Shown here in pieces: positions 34,173 to 45,980 of a stretch of DNA of 64,000 nt (positions are counted from its first letter, which is position 1; the number at the start of each line of letters is the position of its first letter). The translations under genes and the position numbers were made by a program. The DNA is from Plicaturopsis crispa FD-325 SS-3 (Eukaryota; Basidiomycota; Agaricomycetes; Amylocorticiales; Amylocorticiaceae), in contig KN832561.1 of assembly GCA_000827205.1 (NCBI GenBank), positions 97,170 through 161,169 of the forward strand, in the 5' to 3' direction. The notes below the pieces were generated by a model. That model saw only the letters and a program-made list of their open reading frames with translations, did no database searches and was not told the DNA's origin.

Positions 34173-36753
34173 CTAAAAGCCCCATTTGGCCTGCAAATCC
34201 CGCAAAAGGTTCATCGCTGCCTCGCGGTAGTCGTCCGGCCGGATGGCGAGGTCCGTGTTGTTTTCAAACGACAGAAGCTGTGGGGGCGCAGTGCCATTGC
34301 CGATCTTCCACTGCGGCCACGTCACGTTCGCGAGCACGCTACTCACATTAGCATGCGGCGGGTGGTTGGGATCCAAGTGGTAGGCGAAATTGACTAAAGG
34401 ACCGTGTCAGATGCGCGGAACGCTGGGAGTAAGCAGACAACACGCACCAAGCGCGTCGATTCCCACATAGTCGGTCGCTGCCGTCGCTGGATAGAATTCC
34501 TGCAGGTCCGAGCCGTGGTAGGAACCTATAACCGCCGTGTCCTTCGCGCGCTTGAACACTGGGACAATGCGCATTATTAGTTAGTACATTGCGGCAAACA
34601 TGAGACGGCGCGAAAGCACTAACGGTAGGCCCACGCTGGGGCAGTCTGCGAGAGCACCGATAGCATCAGCCTCCGCGGTGCCTGGAACCCAAAGTCGCCC
34701 TGGAAAGCGGCAATGCGCTTGAATTCGGGGCTAGCAACAGGAATATCAGTATATATTCCCGCCGATTTACGCACTGTACGCACGTTACTGCATTGGCGGC
34801 TCCAGTATCGAAAGGCGAGCCCTGCGCAGCTCTGTGTAAATGGCGTGCACAAAGACATGTAGATGAAGACGAACAGCAGATGGATCCCCGGGGTATGCTG
34901 CTGCAATCTGCGCGAGTTCGGTGTCATTTGCCCCGGGCAGGTACCTGTGGACGGTGTCAGCACGGCACAATCCTACGCGCACTGCGAATCACGTACACGT
35001 CGCGCACGTATTCAACGAAAGTTTGATTCGTCCTTTACGAAGTCAGCTGTGTCAGATATTAATGTCAATTCGTGCCAGCTTGGAATGAGCTTACGTGACG
35101 TTGGTAGAGAACAGCGAGAAGAGCCTGTGAAGATGGATCAGTGCATAGGCCTAATATGTGAGTCCTAGTCTTTGCACACTTACGTCCCTTCATCGTCGCA
35201 ATCCGCCCCAATGACCGGTACCTGCATACGACCAATCAGATTCAGAGCTGGTACCGTAGCATGTATCTTACCTTTGAGTATTTACCCGCCTCAAGGGACT
35301 CCCTCGGCGTCCTCTGCAAGAAACCGCCGTCGACTCTCGGCACCCACGTAAGGTTCAGGCTTGTGTAGCCGAAATCCGCCGGCGTGGCATTCACCGCGCG
35401 CATGAGCGCGTCGTAGGGCGCGGCACGAAGGCAGTCTAGAGTCGACCGGGCCGCCGTGCAGTTGGTCGACGCGACGAGGCCGTCGTAGACCGACTGGCCC
35501 ACCTCGATGTCCGTCGTCGGCCATGCGAATCCGGACTGCAGCACTGCGCCGCGGAAGAGGCCAGCGTTGTCGCCGTCGTTGGTGACGATGTGGTCCGCAA
35601 CGGATATGGCCCCAGCGCTCTCGCCCCATCTAGTGCATCCACGCGGTGAGTATTCCACGGTGTACATGGAGGATGGCGATGTCAAGCGGGACGCACAATA
35701 TGACTTTGGAGGGGTCACCGCCGAATAGCGGTATGTGCCGCTGCACCCATTGCAGTGCGAAGCGTTCTGAGAGAGGGATCAACATGCCAACTGACTATCG
35801 AGGAAAGTGACATGGGCGTACGGTCGTGCAGTCCAAGATTCCCGACGCCCGCTTCCTTGACCTCTTTACTGGCCAAAAATCCGAATGCTTTAGGGAGACA
35901 AGTAATCAGCGCGCCATGTTCAAGACTACATATGCATATGGCCGGCAGAAAAAACGCACCGTTTAAGCGGTAATTCATGGAGACATAGATGACAGGCTCC
36001 CCGAGAGCTACAGAGCGCTCGACGAGGGGTACGCCGCTGTAAATTGACGTAGAACCGGATGAGAATCCCCCTACATTGTGCGTTATATGAATTTGAGGTC
36101 AGAATAATCAATAAGAACCAAGACTGACCTCCGTATATCCACTGGGTATTATTAAAGCACCGTGTTCATGATAAGCATATGGCAGACGCGAAACTGGGAC
36201 TCACGACGACGACAGGCAACTTCGCGCTTTCCGAGATACCGCTTGGGCGGATAACGTTGAGGTACAGACCTTACAGAATTTCCAGGGTGTTAAAATACCA
36301 GACCAAACCAGTGGTCAGTGAACAAAGAGCTTACAATCTTCTGAGGCATTGACACCCAGCGACCACTCCATGCTGGAGAAGTCGAACCCCGGAATGTTCG
36401 GTATGCTCTGGCCGGTAGTCACCACGCTCTGCTGTGAACACGCGTTACTGTACGATGTCGCATTCCGCACGCCTGGAGAAAATTTTGGAGGCACCGGGTG
36501 CCGAAAGCGCAGGTTGCCGACACTAGAGGCGCAGGTGATAGTGAGCAGCTTATAGACGCGAGTAAGAAACAGCGTGGACTGACGGCGGCTGGGCGAACGG
36601 GATGCCCAAGAACGAGTCCGTTGAATTGGCAGAAGCACCCGCGAAAGTGCCGTACTCCAAGTGGACGAGGGGAGCAGCGCTGTCGCTAGGAAGGTGATGT
36701 CCCGCAACGCATGAGAGCGCAAGCGTCCCTAGTAGGGCTGTATAGTGGAACAT
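34173..36753 (-). CDS. Secreted type-B carboxylesterase
   Basis: Multi-exon (about 10 introns), from ATG 36753 to the stop at 34173. MFHYTALLGTLALSCVAG is a signal peptide. Conserved parts in order: YGTFAGAS...FLGIPFAQPP, VGNLRFRHPVPP, SIPNIPGFDFSSMEWSLG with SEDC, LPVVVWIYGG (oxyanion), VIYVSMNYRLNAFGFLAS, LGLHDQRFALQWVQRHIPLFGG, and the nucleophile elbow WGESAGA. Later come VLQSGFAWPT, VIGADCDDEGTLFS (acidic triad region) and, near the C-terminus, GSYHGSDLQEFYP with the likely catalytic His. Several NxT/NxS sequons suggest glycosylation. The triad looks complete. This is the cholinesterase/lipase-like group common in wood-rot basidiomycetes; substrate unknown. Confidence 0.9.
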
Positions 36754-36873
36754 CGAGGACAAATTTGTGCCAATGTTTTTTACCTGCGAGATTTCATTGT
36801 CATCAGTAGGGCCTACATATACGGAGCCGGGCGAGGAGTGGATACGACCCACCTGTTGGACCGACAGCGACGT

Positions 36874-36968
36874 AGGGCGCTTATTAACAGTGAAAAGCGG
36901 GGCCAGCGTCGCCCTGCTGAGAAATCAGGGCGCCGCTGGCCCCGCTGTTCACTGTTAATAAGCGCCCT
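36874..36968. repeat. 95-nt near-perfect inverted repeat (hairpin)
   Basis: AGGGCGCTTATTAACAGTG at 36874 is mirrored exactly at 36950-36968, and the GCGGGGCCAGCG...CGCTGGCCCCGC part continues the pairing to a loop of about 10 nt (CTGAGAAAT). The stem is over 40 bp with very few mismatches. It lies upstream of the esterase start. It could be a foldback MITE, an RNA hairpin or a DNA cruciform; no flanking target-site repeat is clear. Confidence 0.9.
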
Positions 36969-37407
36969 TGAGCGGTCAGTCCGAGCCATTGAGTGTGCCG
37001 TAGGCTGTTCTAACCTGCCGTAGACGTAGTTACGCACGTTCTTCTGGCTGGGTACAGCTTGAAGGGCCCTGCACAGACAGTAAATTAGAGCTTACTCACC
37101 CGCAGGCTAATCCTGTCCCAAAGCATCGAGCATCAAATATTGAGTGGCGGAGAAGTTTGAGAGCGCCGGTCACCATTTATGAGAGGCACGGGCCAGGCTC
37201 GCGGCATACAAATGTTCAAACGCTTATGCTTGTTCATGCCTCAGAGTCATTGTAAGCGGGTCGAAGAAAATTGCTGTGATATCTTCGATATGTTGAAGGG
37301 GACCATAAAACTACACGGTGATATACTTGGGCAAAAAACAAAACATGAATCTTGCAGAACGAAGAAAAGCGAAAGACTGAACATGCACGTACAGATTAAC
37401 TGTCCTA
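36969..37407. other. Intergenic region between the hairpin and CENP-C
   Basis: About 440 bp, with the 3' flank of CENP-C. No gene recognised. Confidence 0.45.
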
Positions 37408-39199
37408 CTACGCCCTAGAGGCTGCCCGTTTCGCCTTCCCTTCTTTGGCCTTCTCCCTACCTCCATCTCCTGCGCTCGAGCTCCGTGCCGCTGGTCCGGC
37501 AGTGCTGGAACTCCGTCTCCGCCCGCGCGCCGCCGCCTCTTCCTCTTCCGCGCTCGTAGGCACCTTGCGCGCCTGGGTGAAGAAGAGCTTTGCGTCGCGC
37601 TCTGATATGTTCTCGATGAAATACGTGTTCCCTCGCGGGACGAGGAACATGCCGCCCGTCGCGATAATTAGGGACGTGTTGTGCACCTTGAGATTGACAG
37701 CGCCCTCGATAACGTAGAATATCTGAATGCGCGGTGAGCACTCGCAGGAGGAACGAGTGGAAAGAAGAGACGTACATAAGTATTATCTTTGGTGCCCTTG
37801 CTAGGCTTACGACTCTTTGGCGGGATAATAAGCTGCCCGGCAGCGATAAAGTCACCGTCACCAAACACCTTCTGGAAAAACCAGTCGCTATTGGCCGCCG
37901 CGCGCGGCTGCACCATGCTAGCCGTGAACGCAATACGACGGTCGACCTCGACCTGCGTGACATAGTCGATCACGCGCCCGTGCGGGTTCGTATCATCGTC
38001 CCAGCCCTCCTCCGGATTAGCAATCGCCACCGGCGTCTCCGCCGTCCTGCTCTTACTGCGCGGCGCCGCTGCGGCGCGTTTGCGCTTGTGCTTCCCGAGC
38101 GGCTCGACCTGCTCCTTCGGTATGCGCACGATCTCCTTGATGTGCGGCACGAGCGTGACGCCGCCGGACTCGCTGCGGCCGTACACGACCTTCTCGAGGC
38201 GCCACCAGTCGAGCGGGGCGAAGCGGTGCCGCCGCCCGCGCCGCACGCCGTCGGGGTGGTCGTTCCCGGGAGAGGCGGGTAACTCGATGCGCGGCTTGCG
38301 CACCTCGCGGGGTTTTCGGGCTTTTGCTTGCTTGGATTTCTTGGTTGGCGGCTCTTCTTCTTCTTCGGCATCGTCCATCGCATCGACCTCGCCCATGCCT
38401 TGCGCGATGTCCTCCTCCATGTCGACATCGGCGGGCTCGTCATAGTCGGGCTCGGGCTGCCTTGCCTTGCCCTTGCCCTTCCCGACGATCGGCTGTTCGT
38501 CCTCGTCTTCGTCGTTGTCTTGGCTCAGATGTGCGAAACTCTTTCGATGCATGCTGCGTTGCTCAGGCGAGTGCTCGGGCTGTTCGTAGTCGTCGAACCC
38601 GCCACCACCACCGCCGTCGTCTCCATCGTCGTCATCATAATCCGGTTGCGCAAAGCTCGCGTGGGATAGATTGGAGGGCCCGGCATTTCCTAGAGACTTT
38701 CTGCCGGTCGAAGTACGGGGGCGCGGCGAGGGCACCTTGTCAAAGTCGACATCGGGTGATCGGCGCCTCGAGGACTGGCCCACACGGCTCGTGCTCGGCG
38801 GTGTTGCAGCCCTGCGTGCGTTCGTAAAGTAGCTCATCGGATTTCCGGGTGTGCCTGTTCACAGTTTAAGAATCGTACGCCAGAATAAAATAAAACTCGC
38901 CGCTCACCGTCGTCGAGCTCCATGCTCATCTCGCCGCCATCGTCCGCATCCTCTACTACCTCGACAGCCTTCTTGCGGCTGCGCTTCGTGTTCTTCGCGC
39001 GTGGCGGCGTATGGTCGTCTGCCTGTCCGATGACCTGGTCGAACGGTTCAAAGCCATCAGATGCACGCGCCATGTATGCTACGGTCATCCCCGTCCTCTT
39101 TCCATGTCCCAGATCGTCTGCATTGTATGCGACGTGCGGCTTCAGAGGACCGCGACGCGCTGCACCGCCTAAGCTGGAATTTCTGGGAGCTGGTGCCAT
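37408..39199 (-). CDS. Inner kinetochore protein Mif2/CENP-C
   Basis: Predicted 561 aa in three exons: 39199-38908, 38854-37776 and 37722-37408; both introns are 53 nt. CENP-C binds CENP-A nucleosomes and links centromeric chromatin to the outer kinetochore. An N-terminal basic region (RNSSLGGAARRGPLKPHV) is followed by a long acidic, disordered middle (runs of Asp/Glu and Gly), then the CENP-C motif RRGRRHRFAPLDWWRLEKV (about residues 310-330). The C-terminal cupin homodimerisation domain follows: HGRVIDYVTQVEVDRRIAFTA, IFYVIEGAVNLKVHNTSL, GGMFLVPRGNTYFIENIS, ERDAKLFFTQARKV. A Ser/Ala/Lys-rich tail ends in KRAASRA. The start at 39199 is favoured because upstream in-frame sequence is not protein-like. 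A partial paralogue of the cupin part lies at 47276-48043. Confidence 0.94.
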
Positions 39200-41057
39200 G
39201 GTGGTAAGAAACAAGAAACGGTTTCGTGTAATTCGCGGATCGCGAATCAACAATATCGCGCTTTTCTTTCCGGCCGGCACGTGACCATCTTAGCGCACAA
39301 CAGAACAAATTCAACAATTATTTATGACTAGCGGTCGTCGCACGCGCCGACTAAAACCTTGCTTGCATGATATTTCCAGTCAAGAGTATGTTTTTCTATG
39401 CTCAGCTAGTAAGTTTCACTGAGCTGTCCAGCAATTCCCCGTCCACAATCCTTTCTGCCAGCAAGGACAGTAAGACCAACATTTTCTTCCAAATTGGCCT
39501 GGACCGTTAGACTCAGAAACGCGCACAAAGAGACGACGGAGGAATTGTGGCGCATAACGTGTTTGTACAGCTTTGTTTTTGGCAGGTCACGAGGGCCCGC
39601 CACAGATACAGTTATCCACCGGCCCGTGGTACACCAGAAACTCATTTTGACCATTGCACAACGGGAACACCATTTTTCTTGAAATTTTTGTTGTAGATGT
39701 CATTCAATATCTCTTTAGAGGGCCTGTGTGAAAGGACTAAGGGAAAGGATCATAATTGAACGAGGTATCGCTCGAATACTGGTGTATCAGTGAGTAGTTG
39801 GGCATCATCTGCACAGCCACCAACGAGCTGAACCCGCTCTCAGCAATTTTCTGGGCATTCAAAACTCACAGAAAAATGCTAGAATATTGAGTAGAGAGTA
39901 GTATTATACCATACCATGATGTATAAGGTGAAAGAGCAAAGAAAAGTGGTTGAAATCGAGGTGTATCACTCAGTGGTGGTGTCTCAGTGGCCGGTGGATG
40001 ACTGTACGACATTTCAAGTCGGTATAACAGTTACGCATGTTTGGTTTATCTTGGTACTCTTTGGTTTTGGCATGCGAGGGTTAACTGTGCCACAATTGTG
40101 ACATGGGAAAGACCTTGACAAGCAAGGTGATTTATTCGCGGTATAAAATCGTGCTGGGCAACTGCTAAGTATAACATGCATGTGGGTATATATTAGCAAA
40201 GAAGAGGGAAGGAACGAGACAAAGCAATGACCGATGAAGGTACAACAAGAAGCGTTACAACTGAATCGGACGCGACGAGAGTTGGACAGAACTCGACGAG
40301 ACTCGGATTACAGGTCTGCTTGTCGGTGAGCCGTGTCGCAATGGACGAAGCGAAGTGCAGAGAACAGAGACGAGGGCAGATTGAGAGCAGCGGGTCCGAC
40401 TGGAAGGGTACGCGCGAGGGTTGAGAATTTGAAGTGGCATGTAAACATTGGGAATGTAGAGCTAATCCAGTGCCTTGTACGTGCAGGGCCAAGAAGTGTG
40501 CCAGGTATTGCTGGAAACCGTGGAGTCAAACGGCATGTTCTCTTTGTCGGAGGCTGGAGGAGACATCGACGGATTTGGGCGTGCGCGGAGGAGGAGCGGG
40601 GACGACGTATCGGCAATCGCAACGCAAGGGAGGGAAATCCTGCGCGACCAGCCATGTTATGGAGCTCACGATGCAAGGAAACCGACTCGGAGATTAACTA
40701 CTTCAGCACCTGCGTTTGTATGCTGTTCGATGAAAGCCAACAGACGAAGATGCTTACAATCATGCACATGTACTGTATCCTGCGCTAGACATCCAGTCGA
40801 CGAAGGATTTGCGGCAATCCTCGCCTACATGTCCTGCTCATCCGAGTCGGCGTCGGCCTGCTGCGAGGAGGTACGCGCTAATATAGAGGACTGTCAGCGT
40901 GTTTGCTAGAAAACCGTTGCTAGAAAGTTCCGCGGTGGTCGATGGCAGAAAGCAAGAGTCGTATTTGACGCGTCGCGACTTGTCCCCCGATTCCACTCTC
41001 TTTTCACCTCCGTTCTTCCTCCGTTCCTGCCTCCGTACTTATTACTTTCGATTCGCG
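39200..41057. other. Long intergenic region, no supported gene
   Basis: About 1.9 kb between CENP-C and Aha1. Open frames around 40200-40900 on both strands have no convincing homology; one plus-strand frame is Cys-rich (about 40434-40560) and faintly recalls a Zn2Cys6 cluster. The last 80 bp before 41058 are pyrimidine-rich, as in fungal promoters. Confidence 0.5.
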
Positions 41058-42543
41058 ATGTCTCTGCCACCAAGCACTGCAAACTGGCACTGGAAGAACA
41101 AGAACGTCACCAGATGGGCCCGAGAATGGTTTGAGCGCGAACTAACGGTCATCACCGTTAACGGTGACGCCGAGGGCGAATCCGTCTCCATCTCGGGTGT
41201 CACCGAGGTCGATGGCGATGTCGAGCTGGGCCAGCGGAAATCCAAGTGCGTGTCCGTTTCTCATCATGCGATCACCACCAGGCGGGTCGGATGAGATACG
41301 CTCTTGCTAATTTTTGCTGCTTGCATCGCGCAGATTGATCACGATATACGACTGCAAGATTGAGTTGAGCTGGACCGGAACCGCCAGCGATGGCACTGCT
41401 GTGGCTGGCAAACTGCTCATCCCCGAGGTCTCGCATGAGATCACCCTGGACGGGCTGTCGGACTACCAAGTAAGCGCTGGAGTATTTCCTTCTGGCAGCA
41501 TGTTCTGATATTCCATACGTACAGTACTCCTGGACCCTCACCACGGACGCCTCGCCAGCCGTCAATGCCCTTTTCGCTGTCGCGAAAGCCCGTTTACCCA
41601 CCGCGCTCGAGACCAAATTCGCCGAATTTCCTACCGCACTGATCGACACGCACGGAAGGGACCTCACCGTTAGCGCCGACCCAAGCCGCACAGGCACACC
41701 TACCCCTGCCGCAAATACGTCGACAACAACGGCCGCCCCGCCCAAGCCAGCAGCGCCAGTAGTAAAAAAGGCGGAAAAGGCCTTGAACACGACCAAGGTG
41801 GTCGTGGAGGCGACGTTTATGGCTGCAGCCGCCGACCTTTTCAGCATCTTGACAGATGAAAAACGGATCCCGTCGTGGACCCGAGCACCTGCGCAGGTTC
41901 GTCCGTGTTTTCCTTAACCGATAATAGATAGATTTACGAGGCGTGGTTTTTTGTAGTCGAAGGTCGAACCCGGCGGCAGCTTCTCCCTTTTCGGTGGTGG
42001 AGTGAAAGGCACATATGTCTCTCTCGAACCACCGACTAAGATTGTTCAAACCTGGGCTCTTCAAAGCCCGACTTGGCCATCTGGTAAAACCTGTCGCGCT
42101 TCTCAAGTGGAAAATATGGCTAACCTCCACGACAGATCACATTGCTACCCTCACGACCACCTTAGATCAATCCTCCGACTCGACGAAGGTAGTATTCTCA
42201 CTTGACGGGGTGCCCACCGGCCTTGACACCGAAATCACCCGCAACTTGGAGGGATACTAGTACGTCGGCACTGTTGCATTCATGACGCTACGGTTTACTG
42301 ATAATTCTCATTAGTGTGCAAGGTCTCAAGTCGATTGGGTATGTACAACTCATTATATCGTCGCCTCCACCACGTCTCTCTTCCAAAAAACGGACACATC
42401 GCGCTCCTAAGAACAAGCCCGCGAGCGGCGGCCAGCATTACGGAGCCGCGATCGTAATCGCCTCCATAGCGTTACTCGCAGCATTCACGATACCCTATCT
42501 CTCGTCTACGTCCTCCCCACCACCTCCCTCCTCTTCCAGTTGA
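41058..42543 (+). CDS. Hsp90 co-chaperone Aha1 with a C-terminal membrane segment
   Basis: Multi-exon, from ATG 41058 to the stop at 42541-42543. Aha1 stimulates the Hsp90 ATPase. The N-terminal domain is complete: NWHWKNKNVTRWAREWF, then KLLIPEVSHEITLDGLSDYQ-YSWTL across an intron. A Thr/Pro/Ala linker (about residues 180-210) leads to the C-terminal SRPBCC-fold domain: ATFMAAAADLFSILTDEKRIPSWTR, GGSFSLFGGGVKGTY, KIVQTWALQSPTWPS and YYVQGLKSIG. Where the family normally ends, the frame goes on for about 65 residues with AAIVIASIALLAAFTIPYL, a likely membrane helix, then a Ser/Pro tail. A possible last intron (gtatgt at about 42339 to gcgag near 42428) keeps the same frame and the helix, so both splice choices give a tail anchor. 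Confidence 0.9.
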
Positions 42544-42926
42544 TATCCTTATTATGGAATAATACGAGACTGATTGCAATTTCCCTCTGTCCGTTTAGGT
42601 TGGGCACCACCCTTTAGACGCGCGTTAATGGACCTGGCCACCGGGGAGCGCCCATGTAGGATGGACGATGTGGACATGTAGAAGGCAGAAATGTAAGGTC
42701 AAAGAGAAGTACTGTAGAGAAATATACGAGGATTTATAGTCGATTAATTCTTGTGCACTGAGAAAGTCGGCAGCCCGCCACCTGTTGTGTGCGACGATTT
42801 GGCTGCTTTACGGTTTACCTTCTCACCCGCCTCTCCTCAAATTTATTCGCTTCGTTCGTCGCTTGCTTGTCGTTGTCGTTCACGTCCGTTTCACTCCCAC
42901 ATCTCCTCCAACACTCCTGCTCAAAA
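42544..42926. other. Intergenic: Aha1 3' flank and septin promoter
   Basis: About 380 bp. The last 100 bp before the septin start are rich in pyrimidines (CTCCTCCAACACTCC type), as in highly expressed fungal genes. No other feature seen. Confidence 0.45.
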
Positions 42927-44274
42927 ATGGCCGACGCTGAAGAAATCCGCGCCACGTCGTACGTCGGTTTCGACACCATCACCCAGCAAATCGAGCACAA
43001 ACTCTTGAAGCGCGGTTTCCAGTTCAACGTTATCGTCGTCGGTAAGCAGCGGCTCCGTTTCGGTTTCGCGTGCATACTTGCATGGCGTTCGAGGGGGGCG
43101 AGAGGACCGAGTTCTGAATGGCTGCTGCAGGTCAGACCGGTCTCGGAAAATCCACGTTGATAAACACCATATTCGCGTCCCACTTGATTGACTCCAAGGG
43201 CCGCCTGGAGGCGGACGAGCCCGTCAGGCAGACAACTGAGATACAAGCTGCTTCTCATGGTGCGTGTAGTCTTGTCATGTCAATGTTAGCGTGTGTTCTC
43301 ATCGCGGTCGACACGTAGTCATCGTCGAGAACGGTGTGAAACTGCGGTTAAACATCGTCGACACGCCCGGCTACGGCGACCAGGTGAACAATGAGAACTG
43401 GTGCGTCCTTACCCATACGCCCATTGGTGTGCATTAACGACGTTGTGTGCAGCTGGGACCCGATCGTGAAATACATCAAGGACCAGCACAGCGCGTACCT
43501 GCGCAAGGAGCTCACGGCCATGCGCGACCGGTACATCCAGGACACGCGCATCCACTGCTGCCTCTACTTCATCAACCCCACCGGCCACTCCCTCCGCGCC
43601 ATCGACGTCATCGTCATGAAGAAGCTCAGCGAGGTCGTCAACGTCGTGCCCGTCATCGCCAAGAGCGACAGCTTGACGTTCGACGAGAGGGAGTCGTTTA
43701 AGCAGAAGGTAATCGTCGCTGCTTCAATGTGTGGTGTATCGCCATTGACGGGGACGTAGATTCGGGCTGAGCTGGTGTACAACAACATCCGCCTGTACCC
43801 CTTCGACACCGACGAGAACGACGACGACGAGATCCAGCTGAACGAATCCATCCGAGTGCGCCTCATGTTTTCCCCTGTTGTAAAATAACATTAAACTCAT
43901 AACCCCAACAGAGCCTGATCCCCTTCGCCGTCGTCGGCTCCGAGCGCAACGTCATCATCGACGGCAAGTCCGTCCGGGGCCGCAAGAACCGCTGGGGCGT
44001 CGTCAACGTCGAGGACGAGACCCACTGCGAGTTCATGCACCTCCGCAACTTCCTCACTAGGTACGTCTTTCCTCCACACGTCTTTCCCCTCCCCTTGCCC
44101 CCGTGCACTTGTAGTCGTGTTCGTTACTGACGCGCACGCGCACACAGGACGCACCTGCAGGACCTCATCGAGACGACCGCGCAGATCCACTACGAGGCGT
44201 TCCGCTCCAAGCAGCTGCTCGCGCTCAAGGAGGGCGTCAACCAGCGCCCGCCCGCGTCCGAGCGGACGGCATAG
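42927..44274 (+). CDS. CDC10: Septin, Cdc10 type
   Basis: Multi-exon (six introns), from ATG 42927 to the stop at 44272-44274, about 320 aa. Septins are GTP-binding proteins that form filaments at the bud neck, septa and hyphal branch points. The start YVGFDTITQQIEHKLLKRG is the Cdc10-type N-terminus. G1 GQTGLGKST is rebuilt across intron 1 (GTAAGC at 43042), G3 is DTPGYGD, G4 is AKSD. The septin unique element GRKNRWGVVNVEDETHCEF is present. There is no coiled coil after the G domain; the protein ends soon after LLALKEGVNQ, which fits Cdc10 and sets it apart from Cdc3, Cdc11 and Cdc12. Confidence 0.95.
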
Positions 44275-44502
44275 GCGCGCTTCGCCGTCGCGCGTCGCGT
44301 AGGCGTGTGCTGCCGTCACGCGTGGGTTTGCGTGACACAAAATATGATACCCCGTCTCCTCTCGTTCCGCCGCCTCGAACGCTCGTTCCTTTGTTTGTTT
44401 CCCTGGATGATTAGGATGTCCGCCCCCGTCTTAATACTGCAGTTGTTTGTCTCCTTGCCGCGACCTTACGCTCATTTGGTACACTATGTTTTTCGTCAAT
44501 GA

Positions 44503-45110
44503 GAATTCTCTCTGGCCGTATCATTCGCAGTGACGACTTGAGTGAATTCTGAATAACGTATGCATACAACACAGTAGTAGGCGCACAGCAATGTTCGTTT
44601 CCTTCTATCCTTCGGTAGCTTATTGAATACGCATCCTCGCCAAGGCCTCCGCTGCGAGAAAGAATTTCGTCAAAAAACGCGCCAGTGAGAAGGGACCGGA
44701 CGAGCGAACGCATGTCCACGCGGTCTTGGAATTGTACATGACAGGTACGATGACAGTACGCCGTCGAGGGCGCATGCTCATGAAGGCCTCCGCTGCAAAA
44801 AAGAATGTGGTCAAAAGACGCGAACTCATTGCCGCCGCCGACGAGAAACACAGACGCGTGCGCGCGCCGTCTCGAAACAACACACACACACTACGATGGG
44901 ACCCCCCCACCGCGCGAGAACCGCTGAGGAAGCGCTCCAAATCCGCGAAGAAAAACAAGAGAAATCGGGGGATGCGCACCTTCCTTGCACGACGAAATTC
45001 TCTCTGGCCGTATCATCCGTAGTGACGAGGGGAGTGGATTCTGAGTAACGTATACATACATACATGCAAGACAGTAGGCGTACAACAATGTTCATGTCCT
45101 TCTATCATTC
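44503..45110. repeat. Interleaved direct repeats in a 3' intergenic region
   Basis: Two copies of a roughly 110-bp unit (44503-44614 and 44994-45110) share TCTCTCTGGCCGTATCAT, ATTCTGA(A/G)TAACGTAT and CAATGTTC...TCCTTCTATC. Between them, AAGGCCTCCGCTGC...AAGAAT...GTCAAAA occurs twice (44643 and 44783). The second large copy overlaps the GST 3' end, so the array probably arose by duplication of that gene's 3' flank. Confidence 0.75.
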
Positions 45111-45123
45111 GTCCCGCAGTGAT

Positions 45124-45980
45124 CTACGCAGGGACTTTGATCCCAAGCTGCACGGCGGGCCTTTCCAAGATCCTTTCGACCCAGGCCTACGTGAAACACG
45201 TTCGTCAGCACGACCCCAAGTACGCATGGACAGCAAGACGCACCTTGACGTTCGGCCACTCGTCCAGACTCTGGATCCCGGCGTACTGGTGTATACGCAC
45301 CCACGGGAACACGTTGATGTCCGTGACGCTGTATTTCCCGCCGACGAGCCACTCGCGAGGGCCCGCGGAGAGGCGCAGCTCGAGCACGCCATACAGCCGC
45401 TTCGTCTCGTCCGTGTACCGCTTCTCCCCGTACGGGATCTTCTCCGGCGCAGAGTGGCGGAAATGGTTAGCTGGCGCGACGAACATCCAGCAATCAGCAG
45501 TGTACGACAGGACGCGGGCGAAGGGGGCGGGACGCACCTTGGCCCTGCATAGGCCCGACGCCGCCGTGCGCGAAGAAGATCCACTGTAGCATCTCGCTCC
45601 ACTTGTCCGCGTCCGGGCCGTCCGCGGTCCAGTAGAACTTGCGGTCGGTGTCGTAGTGCTGCGCGAGGTAGAGCAGGATCGCGGCGGTCTCGAAGACGGC
45701 GAAGTCCCCGCGGGAGTGGTCGATGAGCGCGGGTATGCGTCCGTTTGGGTTGATCGCGAGGAACCACGGCTCCTTCTGCTCGTTGGTCGAGAAGTTGATC
45801 TTCTGGGTGCTGCAAATGACCGTATGTGAGTCCTGGCATGGGGTATAAAGGTGGGGCGGGGACGCACGCATACTGCAGCCCATACGCGGCTTTGAGCTCT
45901 TCGAGGAAAATGGACACTTTGTGTCCGTTCGGCGTGCCTGCCGTGTAGAGCGTGAACTGGGACTTGCTTGCGTCGGTCAT
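45124..45980 (-). CDS. Glutathione S-transferase, Ure2/GTT-like
   Basis: Four exons or so, from ATG 45980 ([19 protein letters not shown]) to the stop at 45124-45126 ([13 protein letters not shown]). The N-terminal thioredoxin-like domain shows [49 protein letters not shown] and [14 protein letters not shown]. The helical domain shows [72 protein letters not shown]. This matches the Ure2p/nuGST group common in fungi, which conjugate glutathione or reduce peroxides. The frame runs upstream to an ATG at 46088, but a TATAAG element lies at about 46093-46099 on this strand, so transcription should begin downstream of 46088 and 45980 is the better start. The last intron (gtgcgtc...cacgtag) restores AWVERIL. 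Confidence 0.92.

Noticed and set aside
40434-40697. Cys-rich frame that faintly recalls a Zn2Cys6 transcription factor
   Set aside because: Cysteine spacing does not fit CX2CX6CX5-12CX2CX6-8C, and no further part of such a gene is found nearby.
44840-44990. Possible small basic protein between septin and GST
   Set aside because: The frame lies inside the duplicated 3' flank array and is not conserved between the copies.
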